A stretch of 64,000 bases of DNA. Source: DAIRFP01 sp036794995. GTDB lineage: Bacteria > Desulfobacterota > Binatia > UBA9968. Both the position numbers and the translations under genes were made by a program. Under the pieces are notes generated by a model. That model saw nothing but the letters and a program-made list of their open reading frames with translations, was not told the DNA's origin and did not search any database. Position 1 is the stretch's first letter; every line of letters begins with the position of its first letter. Below are positions 41,901-51,415 of this stretch, piece by piece. The stretch spans positions 66,735 to 130,734 of the forward strand of contig DAIRFP010000001.1 of NCBI GenBank assembly GCA_036794995.1. The letters are read 5' to 3'.

Positions 41901-42971
41901 GTGAATCCTAATATTAAAGATATGAGCCTGCAGGAGCTTGGGGCCTATCTCGCGGAGCGCAAGGAGCCGGAGTATCGTGCCAAGCAAATTTGGCAATGGT
42001 TGATGCAAAAGCGGGTGCCGACCTTCTCAGAGATGACCAATCTCCCGGCTACGTGTCGTGCCCGGCTGGCCGAGGATTTCACGATTAGCCGCTTGACCAC
42101 CCTGAAGACGGCGACATCTACGGACGGGACCAAAAAATTCTTATGGGGTCTCTCCGATGGGCACAGCATTGAGAGCGTGCTGATTCCGGAGTCCCAGCGA
42201 CTGACCTTGTGCGTTTCGACCCAGGCTGGCTGCGGGTTTGGATGTGCTTTTTGTGCCACGGCGCTTTTGGGTTTGAAGCGAAGTTTGCGTGCCAGTGAAA
42301 TCGTCGATCAGATACTCGAGGCCAGCCGATCCTTGCCTGACGAGCAGCGAATCAGTCACGTGGTGCTTATGGGAATGGGCGAGCCCCTGGCGAACTATGC
42401 GCAGACCGTTAAGGCCCTCAGGATGATCACGGATACCAGTTGGGGAATCGGTATTTCGCCGAGACGGATCACCCTCTCCACCGTGGGCTTGGTGCCGCAG
42501 ATTCGCACACTGATGGAGGAAACCAAGGTCAACCTGGCGATTTCTCTTCATGCGCCGAGCGATGAGATACGCAGCCAGTTGATGCCGGTCAATCGCAAAT
42601 ATTCGCTCCAGCAGCTCATGGCGTGCTGCCGATCCTTGCCGATGCCGCGGCGGAAACGCATTACCTTCGAGTATGTTCTGCTCCGCGGTATCAACGATTC
42701 TCCCGAGGCAGCGGAAGCGCTCTGCCAGCTCCTGCAAGGCATTCGATGCAAAGTCAATGTGATTCCCTTTAATCCGCATCCGGGCAGCCGGTACGAGAGA
42801 CCCGCCGACAGGAATATCGAAGCTTTTCAGGAAACTCTTCACGCTCATGGCTTACAAATCAATATCCGCCGGCCCAGAGGAGACGATATCCAGGCGGCCT
42901 GCGGGCAATTGCAAGGAGAAGAGCTTCACCCTAGACAAAGCCAAACTTTATTGGCGGGGGCGGTGCAATAG
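41901..42971 (+). CDS. rlmN: 23S rRNA (A2503-C2)/tRNA (A37-C2) methyltransferase RlmN
   Basis: 356 residues from GTG 41901 (CGAGGG 6 nt upstream), which gives the usual start MNPNIKDMSLQELGAYLAE; the frame is open to TTG 41862 but the extra 13 residues do not fit. Radical-SAM cluster cysteines C111, C115 and C118 in CGFGCAFCAT, and the methyl-carrying cysteine near the C-terminus in QAACGQL, are present. The closing residues HPRQSQTLLAGAVQ are poorly conserved. It modifies ribosomal A2503. Followed 6 nt later by mtnP. Confidence 0.95.
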   Translation: MNPNIKDMSLQELGAYLAERKEPEYRAKQIWQWLMQKRVPTFSEMTNLPATCRARLAEDFTISRLTTLKTATSTDGTKKFLWGLSDGHSIESVLIPESQRLTLCVSTQAGCGFGCAFCATALLGLKRSLRASEIVDQILEASRSLPDEQRISHVVLMGMGEPLANYAQTVKALRMITDTSWGIGISPRRITLSTVGLVPQIRTLMEETKVNLAISLHAPSDEIRSQLMPVNRKYSLQQLMACCRSLPMPRRKRITFEYVLLRGINDSPEAAEALCQLLQGIRCKVNVIPFNPHPGSRYERPADRNIEAFQETLHAHGLQINIRRPRGDDIQAACGQLQGEELHPRQSQTLLAGAVQ

Positions 42972-42977
42972 CAAATC

Positions 42978-43838
42978 ATGGGCAAATCCATAGTCGGCGT
43001 CATTGGGGGCAGTGGCCTTTACCAGATGAAAGGACTCAAAAAGGTCCGCGAATTCGAGATCAAGACCCCATTTGGAAGACCGTCGGAAAAATTTCTTAAG
43101 GGCAGTCTTGAGGAAACAGAGCTGATCTTTCTCCCGCGCCACGGAAAGGGCCATCGCTGGTTGCCCACAGAGATCAATTTTCGAGCCAACATCTTTGCTT
43201 TGAAGAGACTAGGGGTCGATCGGATAATCTCGGTGAGCGCGGTGGGAAGTTTGCGGCAAGAGATCGTGCCCGGCGACATCGTGATCCCAGATCAGTTCAT
43301 CGACCGAACTACCCAGCGGCCCAGCACGTTCTTCGGCAAGGGGATTGTGGCTCATGTCAGCTTAGCCGATCCGTTCTGCAAGGATCTTACTGAGAACCTT
43401 GCCGCGTCTGCGGCTGCCGAAGGTGGCAAGGTCCATCGTCGGGGCACCTATCTTTGTATGGAGGGACCGCAGTTTTCAACCCGGGCGGAGTCCCAGCTCT
43501 ATCGCAGTTGGGGCGCGGATGTGATCGGCATGACGAACCTCCAAGAGGCGAAGCTCGCCCGTGAGGCAGAAATTTGCTTTGCCACCTTGGCTTTGGCTAC
43601 CGACTACGACTGTTGGAACCAGGCGGCAGGGGATGTGGAGATTGAAAACGTTCTTGCGGTGCTGCGGCAGAATGTCGACCTTGCGCAAAGAACCATTCGG
43701 CGCGCGGTGGCCTTGCTGAAGAACTCGCGTTCCTGCTCCTGTGCGGTATCCCTTAAGGATGCTATCATTACAGAACGGTCAACCATTCCACAAAAAATAC
43801 GCACTGAGCTGCGGCCTATTATCGGGAAGTATCTATGA
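42978..43838 (+). CDS. mtnP: S-methyl-5'-thioadenosine phosphorylase
   Basis: 286 residues. IGGSGLYQM, LPRHGKGH, the NFRANIFALKRLGV helix, ISVSAVGSLRQEIVPGDIVIPDQFIDRT and CMEGPQFSTRAESQLYR are MTAP blocks. The GTPLRP-like substrate loop and ATDYDCWN with Asp-Asp-like Asp/Tyr fit 6-aminopurine specificity. It cleaves methylthioadenosine from polyamine or SAM metabolism to adenine and methylthioribose-1-phosphate. Stop overlaps the sugar kinase start by 4 nt. No other methionine-salvage gene is in the window. Confidence 0.93.
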   Translation: MGKSIVGVIGGSGLYQMKGLKKVREFEIKTPFGRPSEKFLKGSLEETELIFLPRHGKGHRWLPTEINFRANIFALKRLGVDRIISVSAVGSLRQEIVPGDIVIPDQFIDRTTQRPSTFFGKGIVAHVSLADPFCKDLTENLAASAAAEGGKVHRRGTYLCMEGPQFSTRAESQLYRSWGADVIGMTNLQEAKLAREAEICFATLALATDYDCWNQAAGDVEIENVLAVLRQNVDLAQRTIRRAVALLKNSRSCSCAVSLKDAIITERSTIPQKIRTELRPIIGKYL

Positions 43839-44740
43839 ATGTTTTGGTGGTCGGTACAGTTGCATTTGATTCTATTGAAACACCTCTTGGGTCGGCAGAG
43901 CGCATCCTCGGAGGGTCGGCTTCCTATTTCGCCCTGGCGGCGAGTTTTTTTACTTCCGTACGCATGGTCGGGGTCATCGGCCAGGATTTTCCTGATGAAT
44001 ACTTGAGGCTTTTTACACAACGGAGTATTGACCTCGAAGGGGTCAAGCGGGAGAAAGGTGACAGCTTTCATTGGCGCGGCCGGTACCACGAGGATATCAA
44101 CGTGCGGGATACGCTGGAGCTCCATCTCAATGTGTTGGCCGGCTTCGTGCCAGACCTACCGGAGCGCTACCGCGATGCGGAATACGTGTTTCTCGGCAAT
44201 ATTGATCCGGTCATGCAGCTCGAGGTATTGAACCAGATCCACCGGCTGAAACTGGTGGTTTGTGATACCATGGACCATTGGATTCAAGGGAGTGGCGAGG
44301 AGCTCAGAAAAGTTCTTAAACGTATAGAGATGCTGGTTATTAATGATTCCGAAGCGCGACTGCTTAGCGGCCAGAATAATATAGTTCGAGCCGCACGGGC
44401 GATTCTCAAGATGGGTCCTCAGGTTGTACTCATCAAGCGTGGTGAATACGGTGTGCTGCAGTTCTCGGATTCATCCATCTTCGCGACCCCTGCCTACCCG
44501 CTCGAAGAGGTTTTCGATCCGACCGGCGCGGGGGACTCCTTTGCCGGCGGTTTCATGGGGCAACTGGCCCGTTCAAGCGACCACAGTCAAAAAGGCATCC
44601 GTCGCGCAATCGTCTATGGCTCTGTGGTGGCATCGTTCACCGTGGAAGATTTTGGCGTGAAGCGATTGACCCACGTATCGCTCCAGGACATCGAGCAACG
44701 TTACCAGAGCTTCGTGCAGTTGACTGACTTTCATACCTGA
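43835..44740 (+). CDS. PfkB-family sugar/nucleoside kinase
   Basis: 301 residues of ribokinase fold: GTVAFDSIETPLG start, GGSASYFALAASFF, VINDSEARLLSG, and the catalytic DPTGAGDSFAGGF. The substrate is not evident. Overlap with mtnP suggests purine or methylthioribose salvage, though MTAP already yields a phosphorylated sugar, so a nucleoside such as adenosine is an alternative. Catalytic aspartate is D258-like in GAGD. The next gene starts 4 nt later. Confidence 0.85.
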   Translation: MNVLVVGTVAFDSIETPLGSAERILGGSASYFALAASFFTSVRMVGVIGQDFPDEYLRLFTQRSIDLEGVKREKGDSFHWRGRYHEDINVRDTLELHLNVLAGFVPDLPERYRDAEYVFLGNIDPVMQLEVLNQIHRLKLVVCDTMDHWIQGSGEELRKVLKRIEMLVINDSEARLLSGQNNIVRAARAILKMGPQVVLIKRGEYGVLQFSDSSIFATPAYPLEEVFDPTGAGDSFAGGFMGQLARSSDHSQKGIRRAIVYGSVVASFTVEDFGVKRLTHVSLQDIEQRYQSFVQLTDFHT

Positions 44741-44744
44741 CCTC

Positions 44745-45698
44745 ATGGAGCTTTCCATCGTTATCCCGGTTTACAATGAGGAGGGAAACGTCGAGCCGTT
44801 GATTCAAGAGATCAACGGGGCGCTGCGGCCCCTGGAGAAGCCGTACGAAATTGTGGTGGTTGATGACGGTAGCCGCGATGAGACGTTTGACCGTTTGGCG
44901 CGATTGCACCAACGTGAGCGGCGTCTGCGGGTGGTGCGGCTCAAACGCAATTTTGGTCAGACGGCCGCCATCGCAGCGGGCTTGAGATACGCCACAGGGG
45001 ACGTCATCGTGCTTATGGACGGTGACGCGCAGAATGATCCCAAGGATATCCTGCCTTTGCTTACGGAATTGGAAAAAGGCAACGATCTCGTGTGCGGTTG
45101 GCGTTTCAACCGGCAAGACCCTTTTTTGAGTCGACGCTTGCCGTCGATGATCGCCAATCGCCTCATCTCTTGGGCTACCCAGGTTAAATTACACGACTAC
45201 GGCTGTACCCTGAAGGCGATGCGTGGTGACGTTGCCAAAAGCCTCAGGCTCTATGGTGAAATGCATCGCTTTATTCCCGCCATTGCCTATGAGCGCGGCG
45301 CCCGGGTCGCCGAGATCAAAGTCAACCATCGCCCACGGCTGCATGGGAGCTCGAAATACGGCATTGCGAGGATACTGCGGGTAGTTCTCGATCTTTTGAC
45401 CGTCAAGTTTTTGGTCAGTTATTCGACTCGGCCTTCTCACGTGTTTGGCCTGTTGGGTCTGAGTAGTGGCGGTCTGGGTTTTTTGATCGCCATGTATCTA
45501 ACTTTTCAAAAACTTGTGTACCAAGAAACCATCGGTGGCAGACCGCTGCTGCTGCTGGCGATTTTGTTGATCTTTATCGGCTTTCAGTTCCTGACCATGG
45601 GGTTATTGGGTGAGATGCTGTCGCGAACGTATCACGAGTCTCAGGATAAGGCCGTCTTCGTTGTCGGAGAGGTGCTGGGTGAGAGGAAGTGCGTATGA
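44745..45698 (+). CDS. family 2 glycosyltransferase with C-terminal membrane helices (DPM1/GtrB/ArnC-like)
   Basis: 317 residues. The GT2 domain reads LSIVIPVYNEEGNVEPL, VVDDGSRDET and MDGDAQNDP (the DxD-type D-x-D region), followed by a QxxRW-like region; two membrane helices near the C-terminus (FGLLGLSSGGLGFLIAMYL, LLLLAILLIFIGFQFLTMG). Such enzymes load a sugar on undecaprenyl phosphate at the inner membrane. Overlap with ugd by 4 nt and the following UDP-sugar enzymes suggest transfer of a UDP-derived sugar such as a pentose or uronic acid. Confidence 0.9.
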   Translation: MELSIVIPVYNEEGNVEPLIQEINGALRPLEKPYEIVVVDDGSRDETFDRLARLHQRERRLRVVRLKRNFGQTAAIAAGLRYATGDVIVLMDGDAQNDPKDILPLLTELEKGNDLVCGWRFNRQDPFLSRRLPSMIANRLISWATQVKLHDYGCTLKAMRGDVAKSLRLYGEMHRFIPAIAYERGARVAEIKVNHRPRLHGSSKYGIARILRVVLDLLTVKFLVSYSTRPSHVFGLLGLSSGGLGFLIAMYLTFQKLVYQETIGGRPLLLLAILLIFIGFQFLTMGLLGEMLSRTYHESQDKAVFVVGEVLGERKCV

Positions 45699-46999
45699 AT
45701 CTTGCGGTGGTCGGTACGGGTTATGTGGGATTGGTTGCCGGCACCTGCTTCGCGGAGAGCGGTAACGATGTTACCTGCATCGACATCGATGAGTCAAAGA
45801 TTTTATTGTTAAAGTCCGGCCAGGTTCCCATCTATGAGCCGGGGCTGGAAGAGATGGTCCGCCGCAACGTTGCGGAACAGAGATTATCGTTTAGCACGGA
45901 TCTAGACGGTGCGGTGAAGAATTCAAGCATCGTTTTCATCGCGGTGGGAACTCCCCAGGGTCCTGACGGTGATGCCAATCTCGATCATGTGCGGGCGACG
46001 GCCAAAAGCATTGCCAAAGCGATGGACGGGTTTAGGATTATTGTCACCAAGAGCACGGTGCCCGTGGGCACGGCGGATCAGATTACGCGCTGGGTCACAG
46101 AAGAAACGGCGCATCCCTTCGCGGTTGTTTCCAATCCTGAGTTTCTCAAGGAAGGAGCAGCGGTGGAGGATTTCATGAAGCCCGACCGGGTGGTGTTGGG
46201 GGGGGATAATGCCGAGGCCCTCGAAGCCGTTAAGGAGCTTTACGAGCCCTTCGTCCGGACCGGCAATTCGATCCTGGTTATGGATAGTCGCAGCGCGGAG
46301 ATGAGCAAGTATGCCGCGAACGCGATGCTCGCTACGAAAATATCGTTCATTAACGAAATCTCGCGGCTGTGTGAGACCAAAGGTGCCGACGTGGGCGAAG
46401 TGCGAAGAGCCATCGCTCTGGATCGGCGCATCGGGCCTCACTTTATCTTTCCGGGTGTCGGCTACGGCGGCTCCTGTTTCCCTAAAGATATCCGGGCTAT
46501 GATTAGCATGGGGCGCGATGAACCGGAGATGGTGCTCCTCAAAGCTGTGGAGCAAGTAAACGAGCGACAAAAGCGGATTTTGATCGAGAAGGTCCACCGT
46601 CATTTCGGCGCCGACCTTGCGGGTTTGACCTTTGCGATTTGGGGGCTCGCGTTCAAGCCACGTACCGACGACATGAGAGATGCGCCGTCGATTACGGTGA
46701 TTGAATCGCTGCTAAACGGCGGTGCCAAGGTGCAAGCGTTTGATCCCGAAGCAACTGACGAGGCGAAGAAGATTTTTGGCGACCGCATCCATTACACCAG
46801 TCGAAACTATGAAGCACTGGCCGGCGCCGCGGCTTTGTTGGTCCTGACCGAATGGAATGAATTCCGTCGACCGGACTTTCTGCGGATTAAGCAGCTACTC
46901 AAGAACCCGGTTATTTTTGACGGCCGTAACCTATACGATCCGGGGGATATCCGAAAGCTCGGGTTCCACTATTATTCCATAGGAAGAAGCGATGGCTAG
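45695..46999 (+). CDS. ugd: UDP-glucose 6-dehydrogenase
   Basis: 434 residues from ATG 45695 (AGGAAG upstream). NLAVVGTGYVGLVAGTCFAESG is the NAD loop; the catalytic cysteine stands in GVGYGGSCFPKD. It oxidises UDP-glucose to UDP-glucuronate. GTG 45689 is a weaker start. The stop overlaps the next gene by 8 nt. Product feeds the UDP-glucuronate decarboxylase encoded next. Confidence 0.96.
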   Translation: MNLAVVGTGYVGLVAGTCFAESGNDVTCIDIDESKILLLKSGQVPIYEPGLEEMVRRNVAEQRLSFSTDLDGAVKNSSIVFIAVGTPQGPDGDANLDHVRATAKSIAKAMDGFRIIVTKSTVPVGTADQITRWVTEETAHPFAVVSNPEFLKEGAAVEDFMKPDRVVLGGDNAEALEAVKELYEPFVRTGNSILVMDSRSAEMSKYAANAMLATKISFINEISRLCETKGADVGEVRRAIALDRRIGPHFIFPGVGYGGSCFPKDIRAMISMGRDEPEMVLLKAVEQVNERQKRILIEKVHRHFGADLAGLTFAIWGLAFKPRTDDMRDAPSITVIESLLNGGAKVQAFDPEATDEAKKIFGDRIHYTSRNYEALAGAAALLVLTEWNEFRRPDFLRIKQLLKNPVIFDGRNLYDPGDIRKLGFHYYSIGRSDG

Positions 47000-47939
47000 G
47001 TATTTGATTACCGGAGGCGCCGGCTTCATCGGTTCTCACCTGTGTGAGACTTTTCTCAAGCGCGGGCATGAAGTCATCTGCATGGATAATTACTCCACCG
47101 GGGCACAAGGGAATATCGCTAGCTTTGCATCCAATCCGCGGTTTCGGTTCCTCGATCACAACGTGAGCCGGTTTATCGATATCGGCGGGTCCCTAAACTA
47201 TGTCCTCCATTTTGCATCGCCGGCGAGTCCGGTAGATTATCTCGAACTTCCCATTCCGACTCTAAAAGTTGGTTCGCTCGGCACGCACAATGCCCTAGGA
47301 CTGGCAAGAGCCAAGAAGGCCGTGTTTCTCCTCGCCTCGACGTCCGAGGTCTACGGTGATCCTTTGGTGCGACCGCAAAATGAAGAGTATTGGGGAAACG
47401 TTAACCCGGTCGGCCCGCGGGGGGTTTACGACGAAGCAAAACGATTCGCCGAGGCGATCACGATGGCCTACCATCGCTATCACAATTTGGACACACGCAT
47501 TGTGCGTATTTTCAATACCTACGGGCCGCGCATGCGCATGCGGGACGGGCGGGTCGTGCCGAATTTCATCACGCAAGCGCTCAAGAGCGAGCCGCTCACG
47601 GTATACGGGCAAGGTGAGCAGACGCGAAGCTTTCAGTACGTCGATGATCTGGTAACAGGGATCCATCGGCTGTTAGAATCGCAAGAACATCTGCCGGTCA
47701 ATATCGGAAACCCGCGCGAAATGACGGTGCTTGAATTTGCCCAGAAGATCATCCAACTCACCGGATCGAAAAGCTCGATCGTCTACAAGCCCCTCCCTGA
47801 AGACGATCCGCAGGTTCGTCAGCCCGACATCAGCAAAGCAAAAAGGATACTCGGGTGGGAGCCGAAGGTCGATCTCGAGGAAGGTTTGGCCAGGACGATA
47901 GATTATTTTCGCCTGCGGCTGGAGGAGCAAGAAATATGA
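46992..47939 (+). CDS. UDP-glucuronate decarboxylase (UXS-type)
   Basis: 315-residue extended SDR. ITGGAGFIGSHLCE, CMDNYSTG, LASTSEVYGDPLVRPQNEEYWGNVNPVGPRGVYDEAKRFAE (YxxxK with K after Y) and RIFNTYGPRMRMRDGRVVPNF match the UXS family closely. It converts UDP-glucuronate to UDP-xylose. The order ugd-uxs is common in polysaccharide and outer-membrane glycan clusters. Confidence 0.93.
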   Translation: MARYLITGGAGFIGSHLCETFLKRGHEVICMDNYSTGAQGNIASFASNPRFRFLDHNVSRFIDIGGSLNYVLHFASPASPVDYLELPIPTLKVGSLGTHNALGLARAKKAVFLLASTSEVYGDPLVRPQNEEYWGNVNPVGPRGVYDEAKRFAEAITMAYHRYHNLDTRIVRIFNTYGPRMRMRDGRVVPNFITQALKSEPLTVYGQGEQTRSFQYVDDLVTGIHRLLESQEHLPVNIGNPREMTVLEFAQKIIQLTGSKSSIVYKPLPEDDPQVRQPDISKAKRILGWEPKVDLEEGLARTIDYFRLRLEEQEI

Positions 47940-48862
47940 AGGTTGTGGTTACGGGGGGGGCAGGTTTTATCGCATCCCATATCGCCGATGCTTATATCAA
48001 ACGGGGGCACGAGGTATTTGTTATCGATGATCTCTCCACGGGACAACGGAGGAATCTCAACCCCGAAGCCAAAGTTTACCCTCTGGATATCGCCGATCCC
48101 AACACGGCACAATTGATTGCAGAGATAAAGCCGGATGTGTTAAACCACCACGCTGCTCAGATGGATGTGCGCCGATCCGTCGCGGATCCTACTTTCGATG
48201 CGCGGATCAATATCATTGGATTTATCCACTTGCTTGAGGCCTGCAAGGACGTAGGCGTGAAGAAAGTGATTTTTTCATCTTCGGGGGGCGCCGTGTATGG
48301 GGACCGTGAGCCGATTCCCGCCACTGAAAAACATGAAACATTACCTCTGAGTCCCTATGGTGTCAGTAAACTCGCCGGGGAGTTTTATCTCGGCTATTAT
48401 CATCTGGCTTTCGGGTTGCCCTACGTGGCGCTTCGCTACGCCAATGTCTACGGACCGCGACAGTCGACTCAGGGGGAGGCCGGAGTCGTCGCCATATTCA
48501 TCTCGCAACTTCTTGCCGGCAAGCAGCCCGTGATCAACGGCGACGGCAAACAGACTCGCGATTATGTTTTCGTCGGCGATGTCGTCGGCGCCAATCTCGC
48601 GGTGTTGGACAGTAACCATATCGGCGCCGTGAATATCGGTACTGGTAAAGAGACCGATGTCGTGACAATCTGTAGGTTGTTGCGTGAAGGCGTCGGATCG
48701 CGGGTGGAAGCGATGCACGGTCCCGCAAAAGCGGGTGAGCAACGGAGGAGCTGTTTGGAAGCCTCATTGGCGCGGCAAGTTTTGGGCTGGAGCCCGGAGG
48801 TAGATCTCAAGGAAGGTCTGGAAAAGACCATCGCCTACTATCGCGAGGCCGATTCGGCATGA
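47936..48862 (+). CDS. NAD-dependent epimerase (UDP-glucose 4-epimerase-like)
   Basis: 308 residues from ATG 47936 (overlapping the previous stop by 4 nt). VTGGAGFIASHIADAYI, DDLSTGQRRNL, HHAAQMDVRRSVADP, SSSGGAVYGDREPIP, SPYGVSKLAGE (YxxxK) and LRYANVYGPRQ identify an extended SDR of the GalE/WbpP-like group. Which UDP-sugar it epimerises is not clear; UDP-xylose to UDP-arabinose would fit the neighbours. Overlaps lepA by 4 nt. Confidence 0.9.
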   Translation: MKVVVTGGAGFIASHIADAYIKRGHEVFVIDDLSTGQRRNLNPEAKVYPLDIADPNTAQLIAEIKPDVLNHHAAQMDVRRSVADPTFDARINIIGFIHLLEACKDVGVKKVIFSSSGGAVYGDREPIPATEKHETLPLSPYGVSKLAGEFYLGYYHLAFGLPYVALRYANVYGPRQSTQGEAGVVAIFISQLLAGKQPVINGDGKQTRDYVFVGDVVGANLAVLDSNHIGAVNIGTGKETDVVTICRLLREGVGSRVEAMHGPAKAGEQRRSCLEASLARQVLGWSPEVDLKEGLEKTIAYYREADSA

Positions 48863-50652
48863 GTTTGGATCATATCCGCAATTTCTCCATCATTGCTCAT
48901 ATCGATCATGGAAAGTCCACTTTGGCGGATCGGCTGCTGGAGTTTACGGGAACGGTAAGTGAACGAGAAAAAACCGATCAGATTCTCGACAGCATGGACC
49001 TTGAGCGGGAGCGGGGCATTACCATCAAGGCCAGCCCGGTGTGTTTGCGTTACCTTGCCAAAGACGGGAAAGAGTACAAACTCAATTTGATCGACACCCC
49101 AGGTCATGTGGACTTTACTTACGAAGTGTCGCGCAGTCTCGGTGCCTGTGAAGGAGCGCTGCTTGTCGTCGATGCGGCGCAAGGAGTCGAGGCGCAAACC
49201 GTGGCGAACGTCCATATGGCTTTGGATCACGATCTGGAAATTCTTCCGGTCATCAATAAGATCGATCTGCCGAGCGCCGATCCCGAGCGGGTGAGAAAGG
49301 ACATTGAGGATGTCATCGGCATTGATGCCTCGAATGCCATTTTGGCCAGTGCCAAAGAGGGGATTGGCACGGAAGAAATTCTTGAGGGGATCATCCATCA
49401 CTTTCCCCCACCGAAAGGTAATGTGGACGCGCCTTTGCGCGCGTTGATCATCGATAGCTGGTTCGATCCCTATCACGGCGCCGTGGTCATGATGCGCATC
49501 TTCGACGGCACCGTTCGCAAAGGAACCAAGATCCGCATGATGTCCAGCGGCCGAGTCTTTGAAGTCACACGGGTCGGCATCTATGTGCCGGGACCCGTCG
49601 AAGTGGCGGAAATGAAGGCCGGCGAGGTGGGTTTCCTGATGGCCGGCATCAAGGAAGTCAAAGAGACCCGCATGGGCGATACCATCACCGGTGATGACTG
49701 CCCCGCGACGGAACCCCTCGCCGGATTCAAGCCCATGAAGCCGATGGTTTTCAGCGGCCTTTATCCGACGGATGCGACTCAGTACCAGGGATTGCGTGAT
49801 GCGTTGGAGAAATTGCGGCTCAACGACTCTGCTTTCACGTTCGAACCGGAAACTTCTCAGGCCCTCGGGTTCGGTTTCCGCTGCGGCTTTTTGGGCCTGC
49901 TCCACATGGATATCGTGCGCGAACGGCTCGAACGGGAGTTTACTCTAAGTCTCATTACCACCGCGGCCACGGTGGTTTATCGTGTGATTACCATTAGCGG
50001 ACAGACTCTGCTTATTGACAACCCGGTAAAGCTCCCGTCAGAATCAGATATAGCGCAGCTCGAGGAGCCGGTGATTCACGCGACGATCCACATGCCGCAG
50101 GAATATCTCGGCGCCGTGCTCGGTATTTGCGAGGAGAAGCGTGGTACGCAGAAGGAGATTCGTTACCTTGGACCCAAGCGGGTCATGCTGGTATACGAGT
50201 TGCCGCTGAACGAAATCGTCGTCGATTTTTACGATCGCTTGAAATCGGTTAGCCGGGGCTACGCGTCTATGGATTACGAACTGGCGGGCTACCGGCCGGC
50301 GGAGCTTGTCAAGCTGGACGTGCGCATCAATGGCGACGTCGTTGACGCTATGTCGATGATCGTGCACCGAGAGAAGGCCTATTATCGGGGCCGAGATCTG
50401 GTCCAGCGCATGCGGGAATTGATTCCTCGACAACTCTTCGAAGTTGTCATACAAGCGGCCATCGGTAGCCGCGTGGTTGCCCGGGAGTCGGTCAAGCCGC
50501 TCAGAAAGAATGTGACGGCTAAATGTTATGGTGGCGATATTACGCGCAAACGCAAGTTGCTGGAGCGCCAGAAGGAAGGTAAAAAACGCATGAAGCAAGT
50601 CGGCAAAGTGGAAATTCCCCAAGAGGCGTTTCTCGCGGCGTTGAAAGTCTAG
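48859..50652 (+). CDS. lepA: elongation factor 4 (back-translocating GTPase)
   Basis: 597 residues, near-perfect family length. IAHIDHGKSTL (P-loop), DTPGHVDFTYEV, NKIDLP, and the LepA-specific C-terminus ending KKRMKQVGKVEIPQEAFLAALKV. It binds stalled ribosomes. The start overlaps the epimerase stop by 4 nt; signal peptidase I follows, the well-known lepA-lepB pairing. Confidence 0.98.
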   Translation: MSLDHIRNFSIIAHIDHGKSTLADRLLEFTGTVSEREKTDQILDSMDLERERGITIKASPVCLRYLAKDGKEYKLNLIDTPGHVDFTYEVSRSLGACEGALLVVDAAQGVEAQTVANVHMALDHDLEILPVINKIDLPSADPERVRKDIEDVIGIDASNAILASAKEGIGTEEILEGIIHHFPPPKGNVDAPLRALIIDSWFDPYHGAVVMMRIFDGTVRKGTKIRMMSSGRVFEVTRVGIYVPGPVEVAEMKAGEVGFLMAGIKEVKETRMGDTITGDDCPATEPLAGFKPMKPMVFSGLYPTDATQYQGLRDALEKLRLNDSAFTFEPETSQALGFGFRCGFLGLLHMDIVRERLEREFTLSLITTAATVVYRVITISGQTLLIDNPVKLPSESDIAQLEEPVIHATIHMPQEYLGAVLGICEEKRGTQKEIRYLGPKRVMLVYELPLNEIVVDFYDRLKSVSRGYASMDYELAGYRPAELVKLDVRINGDVVDAMSMIVHREKAYYRGRDLVQRMRELIPRQLFEVVIQAAIGSRVVARESVKPLRKNVTAKCYGGDITRKRKLLERQKEGKKRMKQVGKVEIPQEAFLAALKV

Positions 50653-50660
50653 AGTTGCTT

Positions 50661-51329
50661 ATGGCCGTAGATAAAGCGACTAAGGTGAAGGGACAAGCCC
50701 AGATGGAAGGCCAGGAGACTGTGAAGACGAAGTCAACGTTCCGCGAATATGCTGAAGCCATCGGCATGGCTTTGCTGTTGGCGTTGTTCATACGGACGTT
50801 TATTGTTCAAGCGTTCAAGATACCGTCCGGCTCGATGATTCCGACCTTACAGATCGGGGATCATATACTGGTTAACAAATTGGCCTATGGGATCCGGGTG
50901 CCTTTTTGGGGCCATTATCTTGTGGACTTCACCAAGGCCCAACGCGGCGATGTGATCGTGTTTATCTTCCCGGAAGATCGATCGAAGGACTTTATCAAAC
51001 GGGTGGTGGGCGTTGCCGGAGATGCGGTGGAAATTCGTGGCAAGAAAGTTTATATCAATGGCAAACAGGTTGAGGATCCTCATGCGCATTTTGAAGGCGA
51101 CGACCCGCAAAGCGTTTTGCCGGCGAGCCGGGACGACTACGGTCCCACTAAGGTTCCGGAAAATCACGTTTTCGTCATGGGCGATAACCGGGACCGCAGC
51201 TACGACAGCCGTTTTTGGGGATTTGTAAATCTGGACGACATTCGCGGAAAAGCGTTCTTGATCTATTGGTCATGGGATGGGGGGGACCGGTGGGTGCGCT
51301 GGGAGCGGCTCGCAAGTTTGATTCGATGA
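50661..51329 (+). CDS. lepB: signal peptidase I
   Basis: 222 residues. One membrane helix (about 35-48), the catalytic Ser58 in PSGSMIPTL, the general base lysine in KDFIKRVVGVAGD, and box E GDNRDRSYDSRFWG. Cleaves secretory signal peptides at the outer face of the inner membrane. ATG 50661 is taken; ATG 50703 with AGGGA upstream is a possible shorter start. The first 25 residues are polar and variable. Confidence 0.95.
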   Translation: MAVDKATKVKGQAQMEGQETVKTKSTFREYAEAIGMALLLALFIRTFIVQAFKIPSGSMIPTLQIGDHILVNKLAYGIRVPFWGHYLVDFTKAQRGDVIVFIFPEDRSKDFIKRVVGVAGDAVEIRGKKVYINGKQVEDPHAHFEGDDPQSVLPASRDDYGPTKVPENHVFVMGDNRDRSYDSRFWGFVNLDDIRGKAFLIYWSWDGGDRWVRWERLASLIR

Positions 51330-51415
51330 GCGGTTTCCAGTCGCAGCCGGATTTCACCCTTGACTGTGTTGTAACCCAAGCACAATAGTGGGGGTTATCG
51401 CGGCGTGGAGGGTCG

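Noticed and set aside
45923..46603. 226-codon minus-strand frame inside ugd
   Set aside because: Antisense shadow of ugd; no start signal or domain.
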